Positions 1 to 13,570 are shown, counted from the first letter of the stretch. The stretch is 64,000 nt of DNA from Kappaphycus alvarezii (GCA_002205965.3 NADL03000458.1:744001-808000); one strand, 5' to 3'. The notes: generated by a model from the letters alone, not told the origin. Translations and numbers: made by a program.

Positions 1-642
1 GAGGAGAATTCTCGGTGACATTCGTTGATGCTACCACTTTTATTCGAGACGAAGGGACATTTTTGATTGATTCGTTGGCGACTCTTCAACCGGAAACGCT
101 CTTCTGCTCTCACAAGGAGTGTTGCCAATCTCCTTGCAGTTTTGTACGCCGGCATTATGGATGTGGTCGCTACCAGGGACTCCAAAAACCAAAGCTCCAC
201 CGATGCGTTGCCGCCTGTCCTGCCTCATAATCTTGCGACCATTCGCACTAACGAGCTGTGAGGGATCATTTGAACCCATCGCGCTCGACTCGCTCAGACG
301 GGTTGGACTGCAGAGCAGATCGATCAAATTGAAGGAGAACACCGTGAAATTCAACGTGCGGTGAGCAGTGAGTCTCAATTCACGGCGTTGTTGCGCGAGT
401 GTTCCGACCGCACAACAAGTTTTATGGAGGGCTGGATATTGTGCCGAAATCGTTTAGATAAGCTCCAGCTGTTCGTTGGCGGCCTCGCGTCGATATTCCC
501 CAACACCGCTACTGTGGAGTCCGACTTCTCAGTCATTGGAGCCGAAAAGAATACTCACCGCCAGTCTCTGACTGACTTTTCGCTCGAGGGAATTCTTCAT
601 GCGGTACAGTTCGAGTCACTTCGCTTACTATCCACCGAATAG
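1..642 (+). pseudogene. hAT transposase, C-terminal fragment
   Basis: The blocks spread over three frames read as the C-terminal part of a hAT-superfamily transposase, cut by the window start. The clearest part is 361-642, which carries the hAT dimerisation signature: an Asn-Thr-Ala-Thr-Val-Glu-Ser-Asp-Phe-Ser stretch followed by SLTDFSLEGILHAVQFE and a stop at 640. Upstream blocks (67-261 and 119-364) supply the preceding helical segments in other frames, so there are at least two frameshifts. hAT proteins are cut-and-paste DDE enzymes acting on their own terminal inverted repeats. No inverted end was recognised downstream, and the following sequence becomes AT-rich. Identification rests on family knowledge of the C-terminal motif; the copy looks non-functional as read. 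Confidence 0.72.
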
Positions 643-1549
643 ACCTATTACGGCCATAACTACTTGGAATATACTCCAAAATCTGATTCCCACACAATCC
701 CAGTATTAATTCATGAATAATTCCCACTATTAACTCAATATTGCAAATAGTGGTATTTCCCACTATTAAAGAGGCCTAGGCATGACATCTCAGCGTTGCT
801 TCGAATGATACGGTATTTCACACCGATCGGGCCGTTTTGCGACTACAAAACAGAATGCTGTGTTATTATCGAAAAAACTTTGATCAGTTTGAAAGAATCG
901 GTACCACAGTCACATATGAGTCGACGGGGCCATTGGTTTTCCTGCAATCCTTCAGAAGTGGCTCAATATTATGATTCGAACGTTGATTTGGAAACTATGG
1001 GTTATTTCGATCACGCCAAGAGATGGATCTGTATGCCTTGTATACCATTCCACTCCACAATCTACGGGTGGTTTTTTGATGAAGTCCTTCCGGTATGGGT
1101 TACGATAAGGTAGGATGTGGTGCGTTGGGAACCAAATATTCTATAAAGTATTCTGTGGTGCTTTGTTGCTCAAAAGTATTGCATAAGCCATAAGAGAAGA
1201 AGAAATCAGTCAGAAGTGGGGCGAAGAATGTTCTTGGCCAGTTTTTTGAAGGCGGACTGGATATTGGGACGAGTTCTGCTTGTAAAATGGCGAAGATCAA
1301 CGAGGATAGAGTGGAAGAGGTTGGTGTAGGTGGGGTTCAGGTGGGACTGAAAGAGCTTATATTCAACTGGTGTTCTTGGAGAAGGGCACTGATATTTTTT
1401 TGGAAAACGCTTTGCTGGTGGTGTGTAGTAGGGCAAGTATGACGCGGTGATGGGAAAATTGTATACGGCCGTAAGGTGTGGTATTGATTTTCCACTAGAG
1501 ATATGTGGAGTGGTGTCCCAGGTTGGAGATTTTGTGTATCTTCTGAATG
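643..1549. other. Intergenic stretch, no recognisable gene
   Basis: Only short open frames without recognisable motifs. The sequence 700-770 contains three nearby copies of a short 'tcccactattaa'-like phrase, a small local direct repeat just after the hAT fragment. Nothing else stands out. Confidence 0.5.
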
Positions 1550-2042
1550 CTAAAAAGAGCTGGGCGACATTTTTGAAAGTTGAGATGAGGGAAACAAGTC
1601 AGCCATACTTAAGACAATTAGTACCGGTCCATTTTTGTGGCATACAGTAAAAAAGCGCTCGTTGGCCTGGATCTGGGAGTGACCATAAATTCGAAGATGG
1701 TTGGACAGGAATTGATGGTACTTATTGGTGGTGGAGGGTATCATATAGATTGAGTAGGAGTTGGCAGTTGTGGCTAGGGTGTCTATGGGTCCCATCAAGG
1801 CGGGATTTCTCGCGGAAGGGCTCTTAAATTTTTTGTGTCTAAGGCTTATGTAGATATGCTGCAGATGTATAAAAATGGTCAATATGACCGCTGTGCTGAG
1901 TAGCGGTTGCTAGGGAGAGGCTGACTGTGGCTTTTTCTTGTAAGAGGTGATATAGTTGATATCTTAGCGCAAGTGCTGCTGCATTCTGTCGCCATGACTT
2001 GCACAATATAGTTTGCGGACGAGTTACACAGTCAAAGAACAA
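1550..2042 (-). pseudogene. Unidentified minus-strand coding-like block
   Basis: Two overlapping minus-strand frames (1550-1882 and 1839-2042) are open for 110 and 67 codons in an otherwise stop-rich region. I do not recognise the product. The strand and position match the endonuclease-like block at 2586-2927, and both may be parts of one decayed non-LTR element, but no reverse transcriptase motif is visible. The assignment as old coding sequence is an inference from open length only. Confidence 0.2.
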
Positions 2043-2585
2043 TTAGAGCGGTATTTCCTTTTGAAGAGAATGAATTTGGCCATGAATTAGATTGAGACTC
2101 GTGATTGAGGTTGAGTATTCATTTTTAATGGCGTAAATTGGATTTGATGAGAGGATGAAGCAGGAGAGAAGCCGATGTGTGAATTGGTACGAGCGGAAGA
2201 GCTGTGGCGATGAGCGGAATTTTTTTTTGTGGTAGTCGGAGTGCTTGGCTGGCTTGGCTTGGGTTTCTAGGTCAAGATGGGAAGAAGATGATGTGCCTGG
2301 GTGTATTATCTTGTGCTTGTACGGATTTTGGTTTTATAGGCACTGAATTGCGTGATACTGACTAAAGAGAATGGGGTCCCCGGATGCCCCCTGGTAACTT
2401 GAATACTTAGACTTAGCGGCGGGATTTCCACGGTGTAGTTAGGATTAATGGGATTTTCTTGGTACTTGAGTGTAGCGGACAGCATTTAGAAGTTGAAGAT
2501 TTAAATTAGGAGATAGGTTGAAGAGCAAGGTCAGGTGGCTGCGCGTCTGTTTGATCGTTTGTGCTTTTGTAGTGCCACGGCTGTT

Positions 2586-2927
2586 CTAGGTACAGGGGAA
2601 TGTTTTCATGGAGATAGAAATGGCAATAGGTGAGTGCAGAAGTTGAACGTCGTCGGTTGGTCCGGAGAGGAGGGTGTGGTGCGCATTCGAGTCTACGATG
2701 AGTAAAACCTCAGTGGTTTCATAGCCTTTAGATGCGGAATGCGGGTTGGCGGAGATCAAATCAATGAACTGCTTCGTGATTTCTGAATATTCAATATATA
2801 TATAATTAATCATTGTGTCTGGGTTTGGATATTCTGAGGAAAATTTTATGCTCGCGATGTTAGAATAGCGGGCGGAAAAATTGTTTGTTGGCATGATTGA
2901 GACCTTTGCGCTGCCTACGGATATCAT
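2586..2927 (-). pseudogene. Possible LINE endonuclease fragment
   Basis: A 113-codon minus-strand frame contains the phrase VLLIVDSNAHHTLLSG. This resembles the metal-binding core of apurinic-type endonucleases of LINE retrotransposons, where a hydrophobic strand is followed by Asp-x-Asn-Ala-His-His. The fragment is preceded by helix-like sequence with FIDLISANPHS, fitting the spacing of that domain. No reverse transcriptase follows on the minus strand with recognisable motifs. It is therefore at best a decayed fragment. An unrelated chance ORF cannot be excluded, since only one motif supports the call. Confidence 0.35.
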
Positions 2928-5628
2928 AGGGGGCCGTTGAGGTTATTTCAAGCAAACCAATAAGGGGACATTGCGAAAATTTTGACGGTTCGACATGAAG
3001 AGTAGAAATCTAGCTGTGCGCTGGGCGAAGTAATTTTTTTCTTGGGTTTGTGGTTGTAGGGGAGCATAGCAATAGATTGGAGGGAGTTTTTATGCTGAAA
3101 GCTTTCAATTATGAAATATATTACCCGAGATGGGCAGTCAATACCAGGATATTTGGCAGCTGTCATTTTAGCTCTGACGCGTTCATGATCGGCGAGGCAA
3201 TCAGCGACATGTATTCAGTCTGTGAATTAAGTATTTTTCACTTGAGCTTTGAGTGAATGTGGCATTGATGTTGTTTTGCGTGTAAGAACAACTCAATTTA
3301 CTGAACTAATTATTTTTGAGTAAGAAGAACGTTATGGCGTATAAACAGTGAACAAATATCGAACTAGATCAAACCGATAAGGGCTAAGAATAGTATTGGT
3401 TGCTTTTTGCGGAAGATTCAGAGTTTTACTGGATAAATAAGAGTCGTAAAATATTTCGTAACGCACTCAATTACATTTTCTCGGCAGAGGCAAACAAAAT
3501 CGATAGAATCCATGGGAAATAGTTCGCCCGATTGAGTTTAGTGATCTCTAGTACGTGCATGTGCCCTTTTTTCGCAAAAAGAAGCGGACGGTGTGTTTTC
3601 ATAGTGGGATTTTCGGTCGGATGCGGATAGCTTTGCGGGAAACAGAATTCTTATGTGAGCCCGGCCAACGAATTTTGATTTTCTGTGCTAGTGGCATGCA
3701 TAGCACGGCAACTGAGCATTCTTGGAAGACTCTGCGCTTGATGGGTAAAAGTTGAAAGATACAGAAGGGATATTTATAGGCCCAAATGATGAAAAATGGA
3801 TAGGGAAGGAGATTACGCGGTGGTTTGCGCCTGTTTTTCAATAAGCTGTAAGAAGATTGACGACACATTTTTCTATTTTTCCAATACTTCATATGTTGAA
3901 GGGCCTTAATACTGCTCTTGCCGTATAAAACCTACCTTCCTCTTCGAGAAAATGCAGAAACAGAAAGGAAGAACTATTCTACGCTTAAATAAACCCCTTT
4001 TATATTTGAGTTACCTTTGATAGGCAACGAAAGATCCTCAGTCATCAAAAAGAAGGCCCGTGGTAACAAACTCAGCAAGGAAGAAGAAGTAAAACTTTTA
4101 TCCTTTGGGCATAAGAAAAGGCTCCAAAACGGTATCGCCGAAGAGCTATATCTCTATTTCAAGGTTTCACGTAACTTTCTGAGATTTGGACTGAGCTGAA
4201 ATACAAAAATTTAGACGAAATTCCGTTTTGAATTGGTAAGAATGGACAGACCCAGCTTCATTAGAGAGAATATTACCTAATAAAGAGAAAAATGAAAGAG
4301 ATTCTCTACGATAGACAAGACATTAGGGCTTAACTGCAAATGTAGCGCGATTCGGTGCTATCTACATTTCGGAACTTTAATGACTCGTAAGAAAGGAGTT
4401 ACTGCACCAGATGCAATGCTAAAGCATTGTAATGAGAGAAGGTAGCGTATTGTTTAAAACGGGATAGAATAGTGCCGATAGGGAGCTCTGTTTTCTTTTC
4501 CGTTGGGAAGAAACTAATTTATTTGACCTAGATAAACCAAGGAGGCGTTCGAAAGATAATTGTGGACATGAACTTGTTTCGAGAACATAGCAGTATTAAA
4601 GAAGCATTTTCACGAAGATGGAAACGCAATGTGGTAATTTCAGAGGAGATCTCTACTAGTGAGTCTTATTTGAAGATTCTAGAAGAGAAAATGCTGCTTT
4701 TTGACGATGAATAGTCAGCTGAATAGTGTCTCATTCAGGATGGGGCTCCAGATCATGCTGCATGAATTTGCAAGGAATTTTCTCAAGATAAAATATTATA
4801 CTCTGGCCAGCGTGCTCTCAGAATTTGAAATTCATCGAAAGTTTACGTTGCATCATCAACCGTTCCTTTTCTGATAGTGAGAGACAGTTTGGTATTGTAG
4901 AGTCTTGAAAGGAAATTCTCATAATGAACTGGAGCAAGATTAGTGGAAAAGGAACATTCAGGATAATAGTTCGCAATAGATCTTCAAAACGCGTCAAACG
5001 CTGGTTTTCTAATGCCAAAGGTCATTAGAAACCATAAAAAGGGTTTTATTTGCTGCGCTAAACCGCTCAGCGAAATATCTTTCTAAACTGTGGCAAAAAG
5101 CATACTGTTGGAATATTCGAAATTTTAAATGGCTGGCCACTTAATTTCACAAGACATATATCTTATTAATTGGCCTTCCATAATGAAAAATTTCAAATAT
5201 GATATGGAAAAACTCTGAACAGCTCTCACACAAAAACAAACTATACTTTTCGATAACATGTCGAGAGCAACCATATCACGAATTGTTATGGTCGTCGTTG
5301 ACCGCATCATGGATATTCATACCCGCCCCAAGTGCTATTTTCCTGGTTCTTCGTCTGAAGGCATCTTGAAAAGTTTTGCTTAATATAGGCATATGAAGTG
5401 CTGACTTTAAATTTTTGTGACAGGAAAGACCAGGAAGTATTGATGTTAAATAGGGCGCTTTTAGTATTCACCTGAGAAAATTTGTATTCCTGGCCGTGTT
5501 CAGAAATTGACTTTTTGATAGCCTAAAATTAACTTCCAATTTTCAAAAAAAATTTGCCGGAAGAATAATGAAATTAAAATCAAGTGGGAACTTAGTTCTG
5601 CCTCGGTCGTCACGTTTAAAAGCGGGAT

Positions 5629-5653
5629 GCCTGCTCGCTTGAATTGAGCAGGC
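5629..5653. repeat. Small hairpin next to dispersed repeat
   Basis: Perfect 8-bp inverted repeat (GCCTGCTC at 5629-5636 and GAGCAGGC at 5646-5653) with a 9-nt loop. It stands out in the AT-rich surroundings and lies 12 bases upstream of the dispersed 40-nt repeat. It may be part of a transposon end; no function can be read from the sequence. Confidence 0.45.
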
Positions 5654-5664
5654 TATGTAAGGAA

Positions 5665-5705
5665 TATCATTGAGTGTTACCTAGCGACAACTTGTCCCGT
5701 GCAAT
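5665..5705 (+). repeat. Dispersed ~40-nt repeat, copy 1
   Basis: This segment, whose core is ACTTGTCCCGTGCAA preceded by AGTGTTAC, recurs in inverted orientation at 61628-61668. Within 5676-5704 the two copies agree at 23 of 29 positions and every difference is a transition. The sequence before it (ATTgAGTGTTAC versus ATTtAGTGTTAC) also matches. Two copies about 56 kb apart in AT-rich DNA suggest the terminal region of a dispersed transposable element. Confidence 0.6.
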
Positions 5706-8700
5706 GCACCCCTTATATGTAGCCTACCACAACTTCCATATATTAAATAACCCAAAAATTTTCCCATAGTTTTAAATTTTGTTCTAACTTTGACCAGATA
5801 CTGCAAGGTACTGAAAAACATTATATTTTTTGACCGGCAATGCATCCATCCCAAAATTCATTACAATGGAAATTTGGCTTCCAGAAAAGGAAATTGATGG
5901 TATAGTTCCTCCTAAAATCCGAAAAATGGCTTTCAGAACCTTCCAGCAGGACAAGTTTGGGTCAAAAATCTTTAATGATTCGCGGTGATCAGTTTTGCTA
6001 CGGATATTTTTGAGGTATCTTTTCAGAGTACGTCACTCTTCCAAAACCTCTAATATGGATAAAATTATTATATCAAGCCAAGAGGGATCTCTAGCCTTAA
6101 AAACGGCAAAGTAGAGGCGGAGCGATATTTTCTGAGGCCCTTGTCGTTTTATTCCACCGCTACTGCATCCCCGCAATGGAAGTGATCTTCGAGGCTCAAT
6201 AAAATCGTTTATCTGCTAATTAAAATGTTTCTAGCAGTCAAGATTTTGCCGCACCGTAACATGCACTACTTCGGGATCTACCATATGATGGACAAAGTTG
6301 TGGGAAGGGATCGCTGCTAGGTTTTTATAAAGTATGGAAGAAGAAGAGAAGGGTATTCAACAAGGGTGAAACGGAGGACCTGAGAATGATAACTTGAGAT
6401 GTCTAGCAAGGTGTCTTTCGTTTACGCAGTTATGGAGACCATTATACCATATGCATCGGTTGTGATAGTTCTTGAACCTAATAGGGTGTTAAAATAGCAC
6501 AAATTTTAGGAACAAATCATGTCATTTTGAACGACAGCAATTTAATGTCACTTATTATACGTAACAAATACAACCTCCAATGAAAAAGCAGCGCAAATTA
6601 TTATCCGCTAATTACAGTATTTAGATTGAACTGTACAGAATCACTGCTACAGCTTTTAAGAAATATAAGGTGACAGAGCCGGGAAGGTAAATCTTCATGG
6701 TTTCGGAACGAAAAACCACTGAATAAAATTACTCTAAGAGACTAGTTGCAGTTTTCGTATCACCTACTGTATCTTCTTTTTCAGGACATAATTTATGGCC
6801 CCGTTAGTCTTCTCATGTCATTAGTCAATTATTCGTATATTTTCCTCTCGGTTTTGCCGGTTGAGGTATCTAAATCAAGCTGTCAGATTTAAAGTTTTCT
6901 TACCACGCCAACTTCAGACGAATGGATTTATTTTTTATGCGAAGAATCAGAGGGGAGGTATTCTACGTTTTAAAGATATTCACTTAGGTGAAGTAGAATA
7001 ATTACGTAGAAATAGAAGTGAATTACAAGACCTAAAAATCTGGATGTATATCTGTAGTTTACTGCTATTTTAAACCTCTTTTTGGTCATTTTTTGTGTTT
7101 TGAAGAACTTTCAATTTCCACAGGGCCACAAACAGTCGACATTTATACCATTTAAGGTGTGAAAATAGGTTTCATTCTTTTTTTAGGCCACATTAAACGA
7201 TTATGCTGGAATTATCGCATCTTCGGGAATTTATACCACCTTATTATCGCAATACAAGTTCAAAACATCGAAGGATCTTAAGTAGTCTTCAATACGACTT
7301 GCGAGTACTTATTTCTTCTGAAAGAATACCTTGGCTCCAGTTCAAAGCCACGTTCAGATGAGGTGGCACTGAACTGTTAAAGGATAGCTAGAACTTAACT
7401 GCATCCGTTTGTGCCTCTATTTCTTTCCCCAAGAGCCACATTGGCAATAGAATAAATTTCAGAGTACATGTAGTAGGCTGTGCTTTAGGTCTCAATAAAA
7501 ACTTAGGAATATTTTCTGAACACCTGTGCTTCCAGTAAGTACTCTTTGGGCGGATAGGATCGTTCATCGCATCTCGAGCACATGGAAGCGTCGATTATTT
7601 GTTGAAATGCGGCTGAAATATCTTAATTTTCGAATAATATATAGTCTATCGTCTCGTGAAATCGCTTTACCATTCCTATACTTGATTGAAACTACACCCC
7701 GATCTGACCTACCTCAACATTATCCAATTTTATACGTGGATGAATTTCTCCCCCCGCTGCTGCTAGAACTTTTTGTTGAGTATTTGATTCTAGAGTTCAG
7801 CCTACAAGGACGCCCGACATTCTACTAAAGTTTCACAGACCGCGTCAGTCGACAAATCTGGCAAGAACAGAACTACTCTGAACTTTGTAACCTCTTTATG
7901 ACATTTATTACTGGATACTCATCCAGGTATACTGCATCGGTTGAGGTTCTATTATTGAAGCGGACACTCTCTTTAAATAGAGTGAACCTTAACGTTCATG
8001 GGTTATTCTCATTTCCTGGCGACGATCATAGCTTTGCATTACATCTTCAAATTTTCTAACCGGGTCTTATTTTGCATCCTCCAACCTATATTTATAAATA
8101 AATTTGAAATTTTCTCAGATTTGGGTGAGTAATGTCCATTACGCTTTCCCATCTGTGTTTTACTGGCATGAAAATCTTTCACTGAGTTCATTTCATTATA
8201 TGGATGGTTACTGGCTTATCAGATAATAGTTACCACCTTTTCAGATATATTTTGATGCAACTACATTTGCGGTACGACAGGCTTTTGGTAAATCGGTTTG
8301 GTACTGTGCTTTTTAACATCGAATCTTTGTCAAAAAAATAAATTCGAATCGATTCTGTAATAACATAATTGAATGTATCTACCTCTGCATTCACTCGATT
8401 TTCTTCTTTTGAAATTTTCCACGGGATGGTTACAATCAGTAACACGTAGCATAAGCGAGCCTAAACAATTGAAAGATAGTATAATACTTCTTTTTTGCAG
8501 GCAGATTGTGTTGATTATTCTATTACATCTTTCCTACAGAAAACGAGTTTAAAATATCCTGTGTCACATAAAAAATCATATGTCTTGAAGAAGTCATCTT
8601 AAAGCTAAGGATTTGTACCCAACTTTATTCATATGAAATTATTCTACCTTATGAAATCTTCTGAATACATATAATTAGAGTATATTATGCTCCGTACCTT

Positions 8701-11159
8701 TTCTTTGCTAGTTGACGGTTGAAATAACTATCGATAGTATAGTAGTATAAAAATATCCTTATTCATGGACAGAAAGGGTAATTTTTTTGTTTACAAGGGT
8801 TACATATATATTAATTGGCAATGATATTTTATCTGTGGCCTCTATTTAATCGGTTGTTACCGCTTGGCTTGAAAATTTTGAGTAAAAGAGCAGCCAATTA
8901 TTGTGCATCGATATACTTCTATTCTTTTTCCAAGCATTCATCAGTACACCATGTCTTCTGCTGCACTCCCTTAATGATAAATTATGGTAGTCTACAATTA
9001 TAATAATATCCGTTTTAGAAAAATTAGGGGTCACTTTATGACATCTTTGGGCGGAAGACTGGGAAGTTAGTTCCAACTTGGGGTCCTAAACTTGAAACAT
9101 TCACTTTTGCCGCAGAATTTCTCAAATTTATTGCAAATAATTATTTATGAGCTTTTTAGATGATTCAAAAGATAATTTTGGCCATATTTCTAGCTGGCAT
9201 ATTCATGTAATATCAGCAAGCGGGATAAGTTAAGATAACTTTGGCAGCACCGGTTGATTAAACCATTAACTTTGGCGGTACAAACGAACGTAGAAGCACG
9301 GATCTAATCTTAATCTAGCCCAACTCACTTATTGAAGCTTCATGTCCAAGCTGTTGAATTTGAGTTCAAGTGTTATATATTTGTGAAGTATCCACGAATT
9401 AATTATTACTGTCTCGAAACGAGTGGACTTATGTCAAATCCTTTTTTCAACAAACATACGTCCGGAAAGCCTAAAAATTATACCGTATATAAGCCAGCTT
9501 CTACACGCAACCGCTCCATATTTTTCAGGGAGCCCATCCTGTCTTCAATTTTAAGACTAATTTCGTAGTCTCGATCCACTGGTTCTGGAAGCGATTTTCG
9601 TGGAAACATTCTCGAGAAATTTATTACTGAAGACTTTTATGTTATTAATATCTTCTATAATCTACATAATCGCAGCTAATTTTAACTAGTATAACTCAAA
9701 CGACGGTAAACGCAAATAACGGAAGAGGGATAATTTCTTCATGTGATTCGATACACTTGACTAATGTCCAGTATGTAGGATCACATTATAGGACGTTACC
9801 AAAGAAGAAGAAAAATCCTGTACGTAAAAAGTCCTGTCACAATAGAGAAAGTTCATTTCAGATTTACGTCTTTTACAAGAGTACCAATGTGAATTAAATG
9901 TCGTTAAGGGGTTTAAAACCAATTTATCCGTACTTTGGCTTTTTGGTTGTAATGACTTTATTTTGCTGCTGTGGAACACTTCTCAGCTCAATGATTCACC
10001 CCCTTTTCGCAAAAAAAACTGTCCAACTAACACCTATTACTCTTCAAGGGAGAAAAAATATTAATTTATTTCAAAATTTAGGCAATACTTGTAGATCCAG
10101 CTTACGATGCGGTAACTTGCTACATATAAAATCCAAAAATTTTACATGATGACTTAAAAATCCATTAGCTATTGTGCCCTAAAGTTCTGCAGAACTCCTC
10201 ACTGCCAATACCGTTAGTGATATTTTTTTGAAAACATATCCCAGTTATTCCCTCGTTGATTAGAAATCACTCTCTGAAAAACCTTCCAAACATGCCAATA
10301 GGACTTATTATTCGTTCTTAAAAAACAAAGAATGATGCGAATTTATCGCATTCTTTGCATTGAAAATTTATTTAAATGACTGAATATCTTCCAGTGTAGC
10401 CAAGATATCCCATAAAACTCTGAAGAAGCTTCTTGGATAACTATATAGCTGCACCGCTGCATTTTTGTTTCTCTCCTCACTAATGAGTTTGCATATATCT
10501 TAAGCCAAATTAAGCTTCCGATTATCTCTAGGAAACGATTACTGTATGACAGCCCAAATAGGCTACCCGTCATATGCAGGTCAGTGGTCTCGACTAAAAG
10601 CTCAATAGCACTTAAATTCTTTCCATGTAACTATTCTTTTATGTGAGTACATCTATGAATGGGTACGTCTCCCTATTGAATCTTCAGGGATTCTGGAGAG
10701 TACCGGACGCAAAACGCAAGCCAATCCCTGTTGAAATATTTTACAAAAATTCTACATTACTACTGAAAGCTCTTTACGTGCAGCAATAGATAGCTAGTAT
10801 GGCCTGAATACGAAAAAGCCCAAACTCATGGCACTGAATACATAAAACCCCAAACTGGTTGCGACTTAGACGTGCTAGTAGAATACCGCAAAAATCAATT
10901 GAAATAAACAGCTCCAACGCTTCCGTAAAATGCCTCCTACCGCCAATTTGTACCAGTACTTAACAAGTGTAACTGTTGGCATTCAGTGTCGGAAATTTTT
11001 GTAAGAAGCCTCGGTCACATACAACATTAACCGCGCGACATCCACACTACGATTTTATACAAGAAAGAACATCTTTCCCCTGGAACATAGTACTAAAATA
11101 GATTTATGAGTGATGTATCTTTGCAAGTGTTTGACTTCCCAAAAAAGCAAGAATAGCGT

Positions 11160-12625
11160 GTGAATCGGAAAATAAGTAAGTGGTTGGTGATCTACCCTTT
11201 ACCATTCATGTCCGTAGAATGCCCTGAATTTTCTCCAGTTCATAGTCTTTTTAGCATAGACGTTGAAGTCCCTTCTCGAATCACGATTAACCGCATTAGT
11301 AAGCAACTGCACTATCATAGCTGTCTTGAACTCAAATCCATGCTTAATAATGTACCAGGAGAGAGAGAGATTAGCTTGACAACCGACGCCTGCCTGAAAA
11401 CCGACGCCTAGTTTTCGAAATTATACAAAGACTACATTAGTGTTCCAGTATAATGTATAATATATGATTGGGTTCTACATTTATGCACCCTGGATTTTCT
11501 TATATTTCATACTCCGCACACTGAAAAGGCTACTTGTATCGTGCTTTTTTATTTAATTTTTGACTGAAACATTTATGTTAAAGAGCAAGCCATAACTACG
11601 GAAAAGGGCGAGATCTGTAGTTGTATCGAAAATTTATGTTTACAATTTGTATAGGATGGGATAAATTTATCAGTAGTTTATGATTTTTATGTTCTTTATT
11701 GCTCAAACTGTAAATATTGCAGTAAATGAGTGTATGGGGCTGATACAGCAAAAAACAGGGACCACATAGTCACTTATGAAGTCAATCAGGGCATCTTTCA
11801 AGCGCCGGTGTTTTATTCGAAAGAATAAAGGCTTAGCTCGGTGAAAGAGGTGAGTTGCCGTTACTGGACGTTGAGACTCGACGGTTTTCAACTTCTCTTA
11901 GATTAAATTCTGCTTCGAGGGCACGCAATATTCTTATTGCCGTTTGTAACAGAATCATTCAGTTTTCGATCAGATGGAGTGAAAGGGTGAAAGCAGTCTC
12001 GATTTTCAGTTTGGAAACCGCTGCATCTATAACATAAATTCAATCGGGGACTTCAGACGTCACACTCTGCATTCCCGTGATGGCATTTATTTTTTAAGGT
12101 ATAAATCAAGTGCCTTTTTCAATGGTGGAGATCAAATATTATTTCCTATTGCGGAGGCCATGCAGAACAAACTGGACAAATACTACCGCCTTGTTCGCTC
12201 TGAGCTGTCAAAACTTTCCAGAGCAATTGATCCCTGTTTTTATGCAAACAAATTGCGGATTCAGATTTTTTGCGTCGATGCGTGACCATCGCCGACGCGA
12301 AAATAACATTGATGTTCAGCGCAACGACTTAATACCTAAAACCAAATTCGACCAGCTAGCTGAGAATAGTCTGGACGTCACTGAAAGTGATGAGGGTATA
12401 AATTTCGTAAGAACTACTCTGTGTTCCAATCGCGACATGGATCCACTATTCGTTCCTCGAGAAGAGTTGCCCATATGTATATATCGCAGTGGTGAAGAGA
12501 CGTGTTAGGCATCCAGGCCTCTTCGATAGCCAGTGAGAATATGTTCTCTCAGGCTAGCCACTTTTTAGACGAGTCTTTAAATATTAGTAATGATTGTGTT
12601 TTAATCAAGGCATCAGACTACTGTA
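11160..12625 (+). pseudogene. hAT transposase, broken copy
   Basis: Blocks in several frames follow the order of a hAT transposase. 11160-11411 is the N-terminal core region with a VECPEFSPVHSLFSIDVEVP-type stretch and LTTDACLKTDA, which corresponds to the hAT TTDAW catalytic-Asp motif with Trp changed to Cys. 11855-12037 gives LLDVETRRFST, matching the DVkTRWNST motif with the Trp replaced. About 12110-12260 in another frame gives helical sequence ending in SRAIDPCFY. 12506-12625 gives VLGIQASSIASENMFSQASH, the hAT C-terminal dimerisation motif. Frameshifts, stops and the lost Trp residues indicate a dead copy. It is unlike the first hAT fragment in sequence, so two hAT lineages are present. 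Confidence 0.7.
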
Positions 12626-12688
12626 GTTAAGACTATAACAGTACCAACGCCTGAATAATTGACGTCGTCAAAGGCTTTCCTAACCGAG

Positions 12689-12750
12689 CATCTGCTCCGG
12701 TGCGGCCGAATGCTCCAGTGCGGCCGAATCCGGCCGCACTGGAGCAGATG
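12689..12750. repeat. GC-rich tandem and inverted repeat
   Basis: An 18-bp direct repeat with one mismatch (12693-12710 and 12711-12728, core GTGCGGCCGAA) is followed by an inverted copy (12731-12750). The inner repeat forms a perfect 16-bp stem with the inverted copy; the outer one forms a 20-bp stem with one mismatch. It lies 65 bases after the last hAT motif and is far more GC-rich than its surroundings, so it could be a hAT end or a small hairpin element. No matching 5' end was found upstream. Confidence 0.75.
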
Positions 12751-13498
12751 GAAAATGAAGCTAGCGAGACATATCAGAAAAAGTATGGCGGTATCCTGGC
12801 TAGCAAAAATTTTCAGGCGTTTGTATTGTTAAAGTCTTATAACACAGTAATCTGATCTGTTGACTAAAATACATTTAGTACTAACATTTAGCTTTAAATG
12901 ACCATTATAAAAAGCGACGGAACAGAAAGTAAATTCACAGAAACATGGGAAAACATAAAAGGCGGACACGGTAACAGGTTATTGAAACCCAGTCCTCAGT
13001 TCGCAGGGAAGACCCGAGATGGCTGCAACAGTCGGGTCGTTTGATCATTTTATTTTTTCCCCCTTAAAGGAGCTTAAGTGTGGTATCTAACTGGGGGCAG
13101 AGGAATCATCGTTGTCGGATAAGTTCAATGGGAGAGAAGAGCAACTTATTAGAGATGGATGTGGCACGAAGGTTTCTGAATATCTGAGCATGTAGTTTTC
13201 AATAGGCTACGAAGTTAATAGGGCACCGAGGCGTTCTTGAGGTGAGTAGGAGGATTTTTTACTAGCGACGTGAAGCTATAGGATACTGTACAAATGGTAC
13301 ATAAGAAAGTTGTTGTTCGCATTGTGAGAGTAGTCTGGTGTGGGAACGCGCTTGGTAAGGCTGTAGGCGCCTATTAGAAAAGGTTGAGTGTAGAGAGACG
13401 TTAGGGATTGGAAGTGGACGTCATGTGTGGTCAGAAATATCGTCGCCCCACGGGGAATTGTCTGGCTACACATCAAGAGTATATCCCTACTGCCGCCA

Positions 13499-13570
13499 GT
13501 GATCGATAAATCGATCATGCGCAATTTTTGCCATTTTGACTGTAAATGTCTAGTGATCGATATATCGATC
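13499..13570. repeat. Tandem GATCGATAWATCGATC palindromes
   Basis: A variant palindrome (TGATCGATAAATCGATCA, 13499-13516) and the exact one (TGATCGATATATCGATCA, from 13554) lie 55 bases apart. The first is followed by CAATTTTTG, and so is the copy at 17584-17601, so the outer 5' copy and the 3' copy are also direct repeats over about 40 bases. Another partial copy occurs at about 17790-17800. These flank the transposon at 13550-17605. Confidence 0.7.

Larger units (their letters stand above)
2950..11150. other. AT-rich gene-poor region
   Basis: About 8 kb of AT-rich DNA with dense stops in all frames. The few open frames above 60 codons (for example 3555-3755, 4017-4199, 7526-7828, 8846-9076, 9898-10149, 10343-10573) show no motif I recognise. 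The only structured items seen are an 8-bp-stem hairpin (5629-5653) and, immediately after it, the 40-nt sequence that recurs inverted near 61.65 kb. The most economical reading is old, heavily mutated repeat DNA. Confidence 0.5.

Noticed and set aside
3000-11150. Numerous 60-100-codon frames as small genes
   Set aside because: No motif, no start context and no continuity with neighbouring frames; expected by chance in 8 kb of six-frame reading.
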